In this document: positions 1-10,722 of the stretch, one piece after another
Layout: every line of letters begins with the position of its first letter
Numbering within the stretch: the stretch's first letter is position 1
DNA from: Alnus glutinosa
Lineage: Eukaryota; Streptophyta; Magnoliopsida; Fagales; Betulaceae
DNA: 64,000 bases
Direction: 5' to 3'
Assembly: GCF_958979055.1 (NCBI RefSeq)
Contig: NC_084893.1
Location: forward strand, 6,823,071 to 6,887,070
Made by a program: the position numbers and the translations under genes
The notes under the pieces: generated by a model
What the model was told of the DNA's origin: nothing
Database searches by the model: none
Seen by the model: only the letters and a program-made list of their open reading frames with translations

Positions 1-68
1 ATTTTTGCTGCCAATTAATACCACCGATATACTATATAGACGGCGGTTATTCTTAGTGGCCGGATATA

Positions 69-476
69 TTAGGCATCGACATCAATGCTAAAGCCGAGGT
101 TGACACCGCACATGTACTGGAGTTGGGCAGAGATATCCACGTCAACATCGGCATGGTTGGGGCGTTCAAGAACTGAAGTACTGCTTACACTTGCAGACAG
201 TGCCGCCTGCTGGACGCAGTTAGACGTTGATTGGTTTCCGAGGATGGCCCCCATGAGTTTGATGACTCCGAGTTCCCCACAACATTTAGGAACTGAGCCG
301 GCGCTGATATTACTCGTCTTGATAATAGGCGCACAGGCCGTGATGTTTAGAGCCACATCCGCTACCGCACATAAGACTTGAGGAATTGTTAATGCGGCTC
401 TACTACTACTACCTGTAGTGAATTGGCCGCCGACGAAAAGGATCACAAGGAGCAATATAGCATTTTGTTTCGCCAT
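69..476 (-). CDS. Secreted non-specific lipid-transfer-like protein (type-1-like, six cysteines)
   Basis: Single-exon reading frame of 135 aa. The first in-frame ATG is at 476; the longer open frame upstream begins with GTG and is not a plant start. A TATA box (TATAAAAA, minus strand, 522-515) would place transcription start near 490, which fits this ATG. Residues 1-27 form a hydrophobic signal peptide. The spacing Cys36, Cys48, Cys65-Cys66, Cys87, Cys123 and the ending CGVNLGFSI match the nsLTP1 fold (C, C, CC, CXC, CGVNI). Two of the eight canonical cysteines are missing: the first of the CXC pair is Ser85, and the final Cys is lost because the chain ends in VDA. An acidic insert lies near 104-114. 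The family binds lipids in the apoplast. Function here is inferred from the fold only; an unrelated small cysteine-rich protein is the alternative. Confidence 0.6.
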   Translation of the reverse strand: MAKQNAILLLVILFVGGQFTTGSSSRAALTIPQVLCAVADVALNITACAPIIKTSNISAGSVPKCCGELGVIKLMGAILGNQSTSNCVQQAALSASVSSTSVLERPNHADVDVDISAQLQYMCGVNLGFSIDVDA

Positions 477-514
477 ATTTGGTGTTTGTGGCCTCAACAC
501 AAGTCACTGCAGCC

Positions 515-522
515 TTTTTATA
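515..522 (-). promoter_or_regulatory. TATA box of the lipid-transfer-like gene
   Basis: TATAAAAA on the minus strand, about 40 bp upstream of the ATG at 476. The expected start of transcription, about 30 bp downstream, falls between this box and the ATG and excludes the upstream GTG. Confidence 0.5.
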
Positions 523-1490
523 GAGTGGAGGAGTAGTCGAAGAGGAAGAGGCATAGGCATAGGCCATAGCTAGCTAGCTAGCGAGCATTGCCACCTAAAG
601 CAGGACCAACCATAATCCATTACATTACCTCCTGATCACTCTTGGTCCGTCAACCGTCTATACTGAATTGCTAATATTGACATAGGTGTTAATGTATTAT
701 TTACTCTTATAATCCTCATTCGTTACATATTAGTCATGTAATTATTTAGATGTATTCGTTAATTACCTCATTTAATTATAAATAGGTCATTTTATTTTAC
801 AGCTTCTATCAAGTAATAAAAGCAACAATGTAGCCCTTTGCGCTTTATCTTGTAGATCGATGTAGTTCATATATCGACCTAACCATTTAAAATTTCTTGT
901 ATCACTAGCTATTTTATTTTATTTCCGCTTTCATTTTTCTTTCAAGTTTACGAAAAGAAAGAAAAAGAAGATGCATAGCAATAAAAAAGGGGAAGATAAA
1001 GAAACAAATTCATAGTTGCTATATATTTAGTAAAACAAGATTGAATAATAAGGATTAATCATCATGTCTAATATTATATATTAATTAATGGAAGTTCTAA
1101 TTAAAAGAGATCGACCCTACTATTTTTTCCTTATTTCCTTTTCCTCTTTAATGTTAAGAGTACGTACGTGCCAAATTGAATGCTTAAAAAGTAAGCTGTG
1201 AGCCATGCATGCATGTGTCTAACCAATACGGCACCCACTTAGCTATATCTATGAGGTGATTATTGCTAGTCATGGCCGGGAAGTTTTAGGTTGTCGGGAC
1301 CATGCATGCTTGTTAGCGATGCATGCATTAAGTATTTGCCCAATGGAGGGATGAAAAGACAAGGCAATATTAATTGTGTGTCTAATGTCTTATGCCCTGC
1401 CTTTCTCATCACCTGGATACTTACGCGTATGATCATATACATGCATGTATGCGAATTTTGGGAGCGGTAAGAAAAATATACATGCAAAAA
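523..1490. other. Intergenic, AT-rich, no gene seen
   Basis: Upstream region of the lipid-transfer-like gene. It has short repeats of CTAG and GCATGCAT type and no open frame with recognisable protein similarity. Confidence 0.6.
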
Positions 1491-1491
1491 T

Positions 1492-1789
1492 TGTTAGAGG
1501 ATAAAATATATTCAGGAAAAGAATCTTCAAATTATGCAGAAAATCCTCCAAGACACAGCAGCCCTATAAGAGCCACTCTTCCTTGTTTTCCTCTCTAATA
1601 TTTTCCCTGATTCTCTCCAGATTTTATGCCATGTTATGTGGATGTGCTCTCCTTTATTAGCCTATATATTGATGTATTTTGTAACCAAAATAATGTAATG
1701 AAATCTGCAGAAATGTAGTCCTTTACTTGCATCAGTGTTCTCTTCTTCTTACCTTCTGTTTCTTGTTCTCATCCTAGGATAATTTCTCA
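1492..1789 (+). mobile_element. LTR-like sequence (possible solo Copia LTR)
   Basis: Begins TGTTAGAGGATAAAATATAT, a usual start for Copia LTRs. It contains promoter-like AT blocks, a late stretch with AATAATG and a pyrimidine-rich tail. The 3' end is uncertain (CA at 1771 or 1789) and no convincing 5-bp target duplication was found. Confidence 0.3.
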
Positions 1790-2331
1790 AAAAAAAATTA
1801 CAAAAGAAATTTATACAATTATAATCAACTAAACTTACAAATCAAATTTAAACAAATATAAGAAAACCTCTAAGAGATCTGAAGGATTGTAGGGGAAAGA
1901 TTATCCCTTTGGCCTTTGGCCTTTGGAACCTGAGGAAGAACGTCCCAACCTAGATGCGCCCTTTTCGCAGGTCGCTGATCCATGTGCATGTGAGGAAACT
2001 TGGTTAGGAGCTCCATCTCCATGATCGAAAAGTACAAGACGGTAAGATTATTGTTAAGTGTATCATATATAGGGAATGGGTAAATATTTTTTATTTTTTG
2101 TCTAAGCTTTCTTGAAGCGCAGGGGACAATGAGAGGAATAACTAAAGAAGAAGAAGGGTAGGCAAGTTTGATGGAAGTATGTAGAAGGGAAGAAGTTAGA
2201 GAAGTTGAGAGGTTAAATCTGATAGAGCGAAAAGTTTTAAGGAAAACAATCCCCTATACATGCGTCTTTGGTGAAACTTGCTCAACGTCACTGATGCATC
2301 GATTCCAAGCATAGATAAAATAAATAAATAA

Positions 2332-2386
<55 letters not shown>

Positions 2387-2819
2387 ATGATTTAATCGTA
2401 GTCGTTAAATGAGATGTAAGACCGTACGTGAAAAACACCGTATAAATTCTTGTGTAAGCAATGCATTACAACTATAACCAAGATTAAAAATCAACGGCTA
2501 CAATTGAAGACAATTTTTCATCGCCTGGCTGAGAACACTTCTAAAAAACCATTTTATTTATTAGGTTTTCTTCTTTTTGTTTTCAGTGCATCGTTCCATG
2601 TGCCATTCAAAATTGTGAATTTTTTTTTTTTTTTTGAAATTTTATATAATATGCTCGTCTGTAGCTAAAATCAGTTGTGCATTGTGATCTTAACCATAAA
2701 TTTTAAGAGAGCCCCTTCTATCATGCCAAGGCAAAAAACCCTTGTTTTCTTCCCACTAATTACATTTCGACACGTCATCTCAACCAAAAAAACTCAAAAA
2801 TTTTAATTGTTGTTGAAAC
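1790..2819. other. Intergenic, low-complexity, no gene seen
   Basis: AT-rich DNA with A and T homopolymers and the TA microsatellite listed separately. Short open frames have no recognisable content. Confidence 0.6.
2336..2383. repeat. (TA)n microsatellite
   Basis: About 24 uninterrupted TA dinucleotides after an (AAAT)n stretch. A short open frame across it encodes only alternating Ile-Tyr and is not a gene. Confidence 0.9.
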
Positions 2820-3340
2820 ACAGGATTTCGCCCCTACCCAAGCCGACATTCCGCCACAGCCAGGCCGGACGCCGCTGCACCGCCCAGGCCAGACCACGCC
2901 GCCAATGCCCGTAATGGACCCGCTGCCACCGACCGGGTCGGAAAACCAGCCAGGTCACCCCCAGGTTTCCGATCCGTTCGTTGCCGATCCATTCGAGTTC
3001 TGACGCCGTGGAGTTGCCGATCCGGCCGTTGCTGCCGAGCTCTAGGTCGGAACACCGGGTCGGAACACCAACCAAGCCACCCCCAGGTTGCCTATCCGTT
3101 CGAGTTCCGTTCGTTGCCGGTCCGTTCGAGTTCCGACGCCATGGAGTTGCCGAACCGGCCGTGGAGTTGCCGCCGAGCTCGAGGTCGGAACACCAGCCAG
3201 GCCACCCCCAGGTTGCCGATCCGTTTGTTGCCGATCCGTTCGAGTTCCGACGCCGTGTAGTTGCCAATCCGGCCGTGGAGTTGCCGCCGAGCTCGAGGTC
3301 CGGCTTGGCCGTGTGGGGCAGTGGCTGGGAGGAGGATTTT
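2820..3340. repeat. GC-rich minisatellite island, about 3 units of 122-125 bp
   Basis: The segment CACCCCCAGGTT recurs near 2955, 3077 and 3202, followed each time by CCGATCCGTTCG-type sequence, then GAGTTCCGACGCC, GGAGTTGCCG and GAGCTCGAGGTCGGAACACC. It is strongly GC-rich against AT-rich flanks. Several frames stay open on both strands because of composition and repeat length; none has a recognised protein. It may be captured or amplified coding or promoter DNA. Confidence 0.7.
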
Positions 3341-4298
3341 TGGAAGGAAGGAGGATGATCTGGTGTTTTTGCCTACACTTACATTTTTGTGTTTTTTTTG
3401 TTTCATGCTGATTTGTCAGCTTGCTATTGGTGGGCAAAAAGGTGGTGGATTTTGCCACCACCGAATAGAAGTTATTTCCAAATTTTAATCACTGATTCAC
3501 GATTTAATATAAATTATTTGATTATATCTATAAGAATGTACTCATGTAAATTTAAAACACAATATAATTTTAATTAAAGGTCATGCGTTACAGCTGTATC
3601 CCAATATGAAAAAAGGAACGGTTAGGATTGATGGTAAAATCATCAAACAACCTAGATTAAATTTTAAGCGCCTTTTTTTTATGCTCGGTAAGTGTGAGTG
3701 TTGGGCTGTCATTCATGGCAGCGTGAATGTGTGATAAATTTTGGAAAAAAAAATTCCCTTCACTCACATCTGGCATTTAAGTCATATGTTACGTTATAAA
3801 ATTGCTATATACTACCTTCCATCAAATTTAATAAGAAGTAACTTCTTCTTCCTCTCTCTTTTTTTTTTCTTTTTTTTTTTTTTTTTTGTGAAATGACAAG
3901 TATTAAAAACCCACTAGTCATACTTATATATAAAAAAAGAACTCACTAATCACTAGATATTCCAAACAAACCATTGTAGCATATAAGAAAAAAATTATTC
4001 ATATCTTTTTTTCCTAAACCAACTATACTTAAATTAGATTAGATATATAGATATTAATATATTGTCATCATATAGTTGACATGATGTGCTCATAAAATCA
4101 TAATTTTGGTTACATATAGGTTTTGTTTTTAATACTTATTGTAACAATAGTCAATATAAATACTAATTAACATATTTTAAGTTAATAGCATTAAAAATAT
4201 TAATTATTATATAGTCATATCATCTTATGTATTTAATAATAATAGTTTTTTTTTTTAGTCTAATGGTAATTAATACTTGGATCACATGATCTAATGAC
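3341..4298. other. Intergenic, AT-rich, no gene seen
   Basis: Long T and A runs, with no start or splice pattern suggesting exons. Confidence 0.6.
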
Positions 4299-4462
4299 TA
4301 GAGAAATTCTACACTTACCAATTTTTTTTTTTTCTTCCAAAAGTTTATTCCCAAATGATGTGTCAATCATGGATGAAATCTACTATTTTGAAAAATGTGT
4401 CATCATTTTACTTAGGAACCAATTTTGAGAAAAAATTTGGAAAGTAAAGCATTTATCAATTA
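4299..4462. mobile_element. Small MITE-like inverted-repeat sequence
   Basis: The ends are imperfect inverted repeats: GAGAAATTCTACACTTACCA at the left and the complement of GATAAATGCTTTACTTTCCA at the right, both followed by poly-T then poly-A. No target-site duplication could be assigned. Confidence 0.35.
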
Positions 4463-4524
4463 TATGACATAATGTTAGATCATAGGATCATGTGATCTAA
4501 ATTCTAATGATAATACATATAATC

Positions 4525-5702
4525 GGATCCGACTTCAGTGCTGTACTTTAAAACGGTGACGTTTTTACTTAAAAAAACAAAACGGTGACGTTTTAAGCCA
4601 TGAAGAAAATTAAACCAAACTTACTGTTTGACGCCATTTAAGAAAATTAACTCTTCTCTCTCACGTTTCTCTCTCCCTTTCGTCTCTCTCTCTTGAATCT
4701 GCATCAGTGTTGCAATTAGGGTACTGGGGACATGCTGCCATGGACCCGGAGCTCGGGCGTTGCCGGAGGACCGATGGCTAGAAATGGCGGTGCTCGAGGG
4801 ACATAGTGGCTGGCCAGAAGTACTGCAAGCGGTGGAAATCCCCACACCCATCACCACCTCCACTACTCCAGCCGGTGGTGGTGGGGCTCTCAAAGCCACC
4901 AATCCCATTGCTGCTCCGTCCTTGGCAACCATTGCAGGTGGGACCCATTTCACTCTTTCTGGACCATCCCCTTCCGTTGATTTCCTTCACCTTAGCAAAG
5001 GCAAGAACTTTTTGGTTTTCTTCTGGGTTTGATTACTGTAAACCATGGCAGGTGGGACCCATTTTGCTGTTTCAGGATCATCCCCTTCCGTTGATCTTCT
5101 TCACCTCAGTCAAAGGCAAGAACTTTCTGCTTTTCTTTTGGGTTTGATTACTGTAAACCATGGCAGGTGGGACCCATTTTGCTGTTTCAGGATCATCCCC
5201 TTCCGTTGATCTTCTTCACCTCAGTCAAAGGCAAGAACTTTCTGGTTTTCTTCTGGATTTGATTACTGCAATAACTGTTCCACCAAATTTATGCAGAGCT
5301 TTACTGTAAATCAATATTTAATATTTATCAACAATCATCTCCGCAAGAATAGCATTCCCAATCAGCCAAACCAGAAAATTAACAAAACCAAAACTCTCAA
5401 ATCCCCTCTTCTTCCATTCGGCCATAGCAGACCAACAGGCCATTTGGCATCCTCAGCCGAACCAACCGAGAACCGTACCAACAAAATCAACCTTAAATTT
5501 ACCACTATCGGCTACTTCAATAACCCAATCAGAAATTACAATCAAACTTCCTTCAACCCAAAATTTCAGCAAACTTCAACCAATCAATTTCAATTTCTAG
5601 GATTTACCAAATTTCTGTTAAACCAACTAATGGGTATAACAAAAACAACAAATAATCAATTTAATCTCAATCCATGTCAGAACCCATAATCTCATAGGAA
5701 GA

Positions 5703-5741
<39 letters not shown>

Positions 5742-5880
5742 GTGAGAGAGCAGAAGATTTTTCTTAGATAGAGTTAAACGGCAAGTCTGGTTTAATTTTC
5801 TTCTGGCTTAAAACGTCACAGTTTCATTTTTTTGAAGCAAAAACGTCAACGTTTTAAAGTACAGCACCGAAGCCGGATCC
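4525..5880. mobile_element. Non-autonomous Mutator-like element (MULE) carrying a tandem repeat
   Basis: The 1356-bp element is flanked by a perfect 9-bp target duplication, CATATAATC, at 4516-4524 and 5881-5889; that length is typical of Mutator-like elements. The terminal inverted repeats are about 150 bp. Both begin GGATCC(G)(A/G)CTTC(A/G)GTGCTGT, then TACTTTAAAACG and GACGTTTT motifs, then AGAAAATTAAACCA. The interior (about 4740-5275) is less AT-rich and holds three tandem copies of a 114-115-bp unit, with AGGTGGGACCCATT at 4936, 5050 and 5165. A (GA)n tract at 5709-5740 borders the right repeat. No transposase is present. The interior could be captured gene sequence (Pack-MULE), but its origin was not recognised. 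Confidence 0.85.
4920..5275 (+). repeat. Three tandem copies of a 114-115-bp unit inside the MULE
   Basis: Each copy contains AGGTGGGACCCATTT, CATCCCCTTCCGTTGAT, CTTCACCT(C/T)AG, CAAAGGCAAGAACTTT and GGGTTTGATTACTG. Copies 2 and 3 are almost identical and copy 1 has diverged, so the last duplication is the younger one. Confidence 0.85.
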
Positions 5881-5889
5881 CATATAATC

Positions 5890-6708
5890 ATATGATCTAA
5901 ATTCTAATGATAATATGTAATTTGTGATTATAATTAACACATTAGTGATTATAATCCTAATAACTTAATTTTAGATTATATGAATCACATTATCATTGTA
6001 TATAAATAATATAATTAAGTTTCGAAATTCTCATTATATTATATGATTAATGTGAATTCATGGTTATGTATGCAATCTATATATCTAATTATTGTTAGTT
6101 TTTTATTGGCTTAATTCAATGATAAATTTATTTATGCGTGTAATTTGTGCCTCAGGAATTTGCTTGGTGTAATTGTGATTTTTGAACTAAGTGTTTTTAT
6201 GAAGGACAAATTGCTTCGTCTGCAGCTTGTCCGAACGAGCAATCAAAAGAGAAGCTCGTCTGCAACCTCGATAGAAGAGCGTATATACGTACGAGATAAA
6301 CTTGTAAATAATCACAGAGACGCTCGTCTGCAATCAAATTCTGCATTATATTGGCATGCACTTATTTAACCTTCATTTTAGGTGTTGTTTGGGGTGTAGT
6401 TATATTTTCAATTGTATCTAAGTATCTAGAAGCTTAATCATTGTATTAATATAAATTTTTATACTTATATGGCATTATATAGCTATAATTTATACTCGTG
6501 TTTAATTTTTGTGTGTGTGTATATATAATATTTTATAAATTATGAATTATATTCATATGACTTATGAGATTACCTATAATAAGTATGATCATTATAAGTT
6601 ATAATTATCATGATTTCTAACTATTTACTGATAATACTTATCTCATATGATTATACATAGGATATAATAATTTGTATAATCTTAAATCTTGAATGACGCA
6701 ATCAAATG

Positions 6709-6740
<32 letters not shown>

Positions 6741-7212
6741 GAGTTGAGTTTATATTAATTTGTATTGTTTAATAATCGAACTTAATTTTATATTTACGAA
6801 CGACTAATTTAATAATCAATTTAAATAGAGTCGAATGTAATCGAGCCCATTTTAAATAAGCTCACGGTTAGCTCTCAAATCGCTTACACCCATATGAACA
6901 GAGGCAACAAGGAATGAAACTAGGGATATCATGCATATCGATCTTTTAATTTAATCCATAAAAAAATTTCCACGCCTTTGAAAACAAATAAATAAAACAA
7001 AGTCAATGCAGAAAATGAACAACACACGCATCCATCTCAAATCCTTCTCTAGTTATATGTCAAAAAAACCCTTTCTGAACCCTGGCCCTTGGACATGCTC
7101 AGGGGTCATTTTCTTCTGCCAATTCTAGCCATCAAATTCTTTGGGCCTTTGAATTTTTCCTGCTTATTTCAGAAAGGAAAAAAAACACTAAAGATTGCTG
7201 CTGTTCTATTAG
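5890..7212. other. Intergenic, AT-rich, upstream of NRT3
   Basis: AT-rich, with a short (TA)n at 6709-6731. The motif CTCGTCTGCA occurs twice, with a near copy, between 6217 and 6335. No gene was recognised. Confidence 0.6.
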
Positions 7213-7220
7213 TATAAAAG
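7213..7220 (+). promoter_or_regulatory. TATA box of the NRT3/NAR2 gene
   Basis: TATAAAAG, 83 bp before the exon-1 ATG at 7303. This leaves a 5' leader of roughly 50-60 nt. Confidence 0.55.
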
Positions 7221-7302
7221 GGTATCGAAAGTACCATCAAAGTACTTCAGATTCTTTGGTTTTGCAGATTGATTGTAGGAGAGAATTCAGAGCCAAGTGT
7301 AA

Positions 7303-8166
7303 ATGGCAGAACGTGGGTTTCTCTTAGCTTCACTTCTTCTCTTCTTTTGCTTGGCAGGAACTTGTTATGGAATTGTTCTCTTCTCTTCTCTGCCAAGAAC
7401 CCTCGTGGTCACCGCTTCACCCAATCAAGGACAAGGTACAAATTTTTCTTCTTGTTCTTCACTTCTAATTTCAAGAATAACACCGATCTGGTGCTTATTA
7501 GCTAATTTTTGGCTGAAAACTCTGATACCTACATGAAGATTTTCCCAGAAGATTATTCAACCAAACAGAGCCTGCAAATTTTCCATCTGGGTTTCCTAAA
7601 TTTTGCCGCTTTCATTCATGAAAAAAAAAACTGTATCCCTGTAGATGATGTAGAATTGAATTTTATTGAAAAAATTTGCAGTTCTGGTAGCTGGTGAAGA
7701 TAAAATTACTGTAACATGGGGTGTGAACCAAACCCTAGCAGCTGGGACTGACTCTGCCTACAAGACCATAAAAGTGAAGCTGTGCTACGCGCCCATCAGC
7801 CAGGTTGACCGCGCTTGGAGGAAGACGGTGGACAATATGGCCAAGGACAAGACCTGCCAGTTCCAGATCGTCGCTAAACCGTACGATGCGTCGAACAAAA
7901 CGGTCCAGAGCTTCGAGTTGACCGTGGAGCGTGACGTGCCCTCAGCCACGTACTTCGTACGCGCCTATGCTTACAACTCTGAAGACGTTGTGGTGGCTTA
8001 TGGGCAAACAACTAACGCCCACAAGACCACCAACTTGTTCGAGATCCAGTCAATCACTGGACGCCACATGTCACTCGATATTGCCGCGATTTGCTTCAGC
8101 GGTTTCTCGGTTCTGTCCTTGGCTGGATTCTTTGTCGCTGAGAAGAGAAGGGCAAAACGGTCTTAA
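7303..8166 (+). CDS. NRT3.1: High-affinity nitrate transport partner protein, NRT3/NAR2 family
   Basis: Two exons, 7303-7435 and 7682-8166, with a 246-bp GT-AG intron (donor AAG|GTACAA, acceptor TTTGCAG). The splice restores a 205-aa protein. Residues 1-23 are a signal peptide, the middle is an extracytoplasmic domain, and residues 177-197 form a membrane span followed by a basic tail (KRRAKRS). Family signatures are present: YKTIKVKLCYAPISQVDR (71-88), WRK at 90-92, KDKTC at 99-103, TYFVRAYA (134-141) and SGRH-like ITGRHMSLDIA (169-179). The Asp in KDKTC (100) matches the residue reported to matter in Arabidopsis and rice NAR2 proteins (from memory). The known role is to bind NRT2 carriers at the plasma membrane so they reach the membrane and take up nitrate at low concentration. 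No NRT2 gene is in the window. Length and motifs are normal for the family. Confidence 0.95.
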
Positions 8167-9017
8167 TAGAATTGAAAGAGAAATTAAACAAACAGCATTA
8201 GTTTCTACTTTCTACGGTGTAGTATTTGGGTTTTCCTTAAAAATGATGAAACTATGGGTGGTGGTTTGTAATAATTGCGTAGTTTCAAACATTATTTGCT
8301 TAGTGTCAAAAATGTGAAAGAAAAAGGCTTTGCTTTTCTACTCATATGGACATGTTTGGCCAACATGGTGGCTACAACATGTTCTGTCTTGCTTATTTGG
8401 ATGAAAAATTAATAAACCTATAATAACTCTTACATAACTTAATGATACATGTCAGCATATGATCACAAAATCACAAATGCTGAAAAATTGATGGTATCGT
8501 GGTGGTGGATGTTATGACATCATTGGTAGGCAAATACTGAATGTTCAGTCATCTTTGTCAAATCGACATGTTACTGTAAGATTTCCGTTAGTGGCTGTAC
8601 GTATAATAGTATTCCATCATTCTCTCTGACATAACGAATAGTGTGAGAGATACGAAGAGGAGAATGGCTTCTTATATTAATTCGTTGATAAAACTCAAAT
8701 GTACAATTTCTCCTCTGAAAGTGATTGACAAAAGACTGATAAAAAGGTCGATTTCTATTGTTTTCTAAATTCAAAGATGGATAGCAATCGTCTGCTATGC
8801 AGTATTTAACACAAAACTTAAAATCTTAAAATGGTATGTAAACTGCCTAAAGAAAAAAAAAAATACTACGTGTACTTTCAAGTGTATACTTTCTTACGTG
8901 ATAGTGAAAATTACTATTGAATCCATTGAATGGTGTTCCATTTGAAATCCAATAGTGACTTTCACTACCATGCCAGGAGTGTATTAATTATAAATAGGAT
9001 ATATCTCACCATCAGTG
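8167..9017. other. 3' region of NRT3 and intergenic DNA
   Basis: An AATAAA signal lies near 8410, about 245 bp after the stop, and may serve polyadenylation. Otherwise AT-rich with no gene recognised. Confidence 0.5.
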
Positions 9018-9230
9018 ATAGTGGTTCAATGACCTTAAGGCTCAAGGTGATCTTCAAGTGATTGGACAAGTATTAAGGCGAGGGTTCGACTCCAGCAATG
9101 AGAATCTCCAAACCTGATTAATATTAGATGCCTTGAATTCCACTAATATTGTAACGGAACTATGTCTAAGTCAGATTATGGCTCAATCGGATTTGAGGAA
9201 AAAGTACTCAAGGGGCATATTATGGCACGT
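9018..9230 (+). mobile_element. tRNA-derived SINE-like sequence
   Basis: An A-box-like TGGTTCAATGA at 9022 and a B-box GGTTCGACTCC at 9083 have RNA polymerase III spacing for a tRNA with a long variable arm. The sequence does not fold as a clean tRNA. The 3' limit is uncertain. Confidence 0.45.
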
Positions 9231-9732
9231 TCGTTTATGGTATTCTAAGAATAAACAAATTGAAACTAAAGAAAAGTTACTTCTTACCTTTGCTTAAGCT
9301 ACAATGTGTTCACCAACTTGCCAGAGTCTACTGATATTCAATGTTATTATAGCACGTCTTGCATCACATGGCTCTTTCCGCACGACCAAAAATATAAAAT
9401 AAAATAGAACATGGTTTTGTGAGCATGAAATTTATTTTAGCATTGCTGAAAGCAATATTCATGGCTGGTGTTCCACAGGTAGGATTGATCGAGATAAGAA
9501 CACTAGTATCACATACGAGTACAAAGGATCTTACAATTGAAGTAAATCTAGCAGAAAGCAGATGCTACAGCAGAAGAAAGAACTGGAGCACCAAGTACTT
9601 GCTGACTGGGAATGCAGTGAAATCTTGAACCCTTTAAATGCATCTACATATATGGTTCTCTGGAGGTAATATACTCTACACATCATTATTAACAAATGAC
9701 TAACAGGGTTCTTTAATGCTGTTATTTTCTCA

Positions 9733-10704
9733 TCAGTCTGCTTGAGGGTTGAAACAAATGTCAGTGCTTTGCATTCTATCAGTACCAACAAGTGATAACC
9801 TGTCATCATAAACATTCACATACCCAAATGCATCTGTGCCTGGAGGGCATTCTAGGGCAGCTTCAAGGACTCTGTGGTGCACTCCATGGGAGTCAATTGA
9901 GTGCCCACCTTTGTGATCATGTCCAGCTATGCAAACCTTTACACAATCATATCTGTGTATCACATCCATTACTTCATTGTAATTCCAAAGAAGTGCTTCT
10001 TTTGACGATGCACCGGGATCTAGAGGAATATGGCAACAAATCACTACTTTCTGATTTAGCTTCGATGCTTCCTGAAGCACACCATCTAACCATTCCAATT
10101 GTTCTTTCCCAACTCCTCCATTGAACATTAGGAACCTTCTCTCCATGCCCACTAGTCCTGCCGGACTGTTCTTTTCAGAATTTGGGTTCTTTTCACGGAG
10201 AAAATTTAACGCTTCTAACGTTTTTGGATGATCTTGAGGCCAGCCAATGGCACTGATATCATAGCCATCCAGTACAACGAATCTGTATTCTGGAGTTGGT
10301 GAAAACTCAAAATAGGCATTATCATCAACACTTGGAATCTTCAGTAAGGGAAGTAATTTGCTGCGCGGAAGATTGTAGAGGCAGTGATTACCAATCATGT
10401 GATAGACAGGGCCATTGAATTTGTTGAATTCATTAATAACTTTCTTCACGGAATCTAGAGATTGGTCCTTGGGGCAAAACCCATCAACAATGTCGCCAAA
10501 ATTTATCGTGAATTTAAGCTTCTGATGGTGGTTCCAGTTCTGGACTGCCCTCTGCAAAACAAGAATACTATGCCGATAATATCGAGGAACCCCAATAAAT
10601 GAGCGACCATCAGGAATATCAGCATACTGAACGTCAGAGATAACCCCAAAAGAAAAGAGAGGTTGCTTCTCTTGTACACTTGCTAATCCGTTTGCAGAAC
10701 CCAT
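9733..10704 (-). CDS. Manganese-dependent ADP-ribose/CDP-alcohol diphosphatase (metallophosphoesterase)
   Basis: A single coding exon of 323 aa, complete from ATG at 10704 to the stop at 9733. The calcineurin-like metal-binding motifs are all present in order: GVISDVQYAD (20-29), GDIVDG (70-75), GNHC (105-108), CHIPL (224-228) and GHDH (261-264). These Asp, Asn and His residues hold the two catalytic metals. PRYYRHS (40-46) and the spacing fit the ADPRM subfamily, which cleaves ADP-ribose, IDP-ribose and CDP-alcohols in the cytosol; no signal peptide is seen. A 5' leader intron is likely: an acceptor (TTTGATAG) ends at 10723, and a donor (CC|GTACGTGCC) at 12068 follows a CT-rich leader exon near 12069-12170. 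The upstream half of the leader is inference. Other metallophosphoesterases are less likely because of overall length and motif context. Confidence 0.92.
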   Translation of the reverse strand: MGSANGLASVQEKQPLFSFGVISDVQYADIPDGRSFIGVPRYYRHSILVLQRAVQNWNHHQKLKFTINFGDIVDGFCPKDQSLDSVKKVINEFNKFNGPVYHMIGNHCLYNLPRSKLLPLLKIPSVDDNAYFEFSPTPEYRFVVLDGYDISAIGWPQDHPKTLEALNFLREKNPNSEKNSPAGLVGMERRFLMFNGGVGKEQLEWLDGVLQEASKLNQKVVICCHIPLDPGASSKEALLWNYNEVMDVIHRYDCVKVCIAGHDHKGGHSIDSHGVHHRVLEAALECPPGTDAFGYVNVYDDRLSLVGTDRMQSTDICFNPQAD

Positions 10705-10722
10705 GGAGCTAGCACTTGAAAC

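Noticed and set aside
85-381. Open frame antisense to the lipid-transfer-like gene
   Set aside because: Shadow of the real gene on the other strand; no leader, TATA or family features.
477-500. Upstream extension of the lipid-transfer-like protein
   Set aside because: The extension begins with GTG, and the TATA box position fits the ATG at 476.
2803-3461. Overlapping long frames in the GC-rich island on both strands
   Set aside because: Frames stay open because of composition and repeat structure; the peptides are repetitive and unrecognised.
9792-10124. Frame antisense to the diphosphatase
   Set aside because: The opposite strand carries all metal-binding motifs of a known family.
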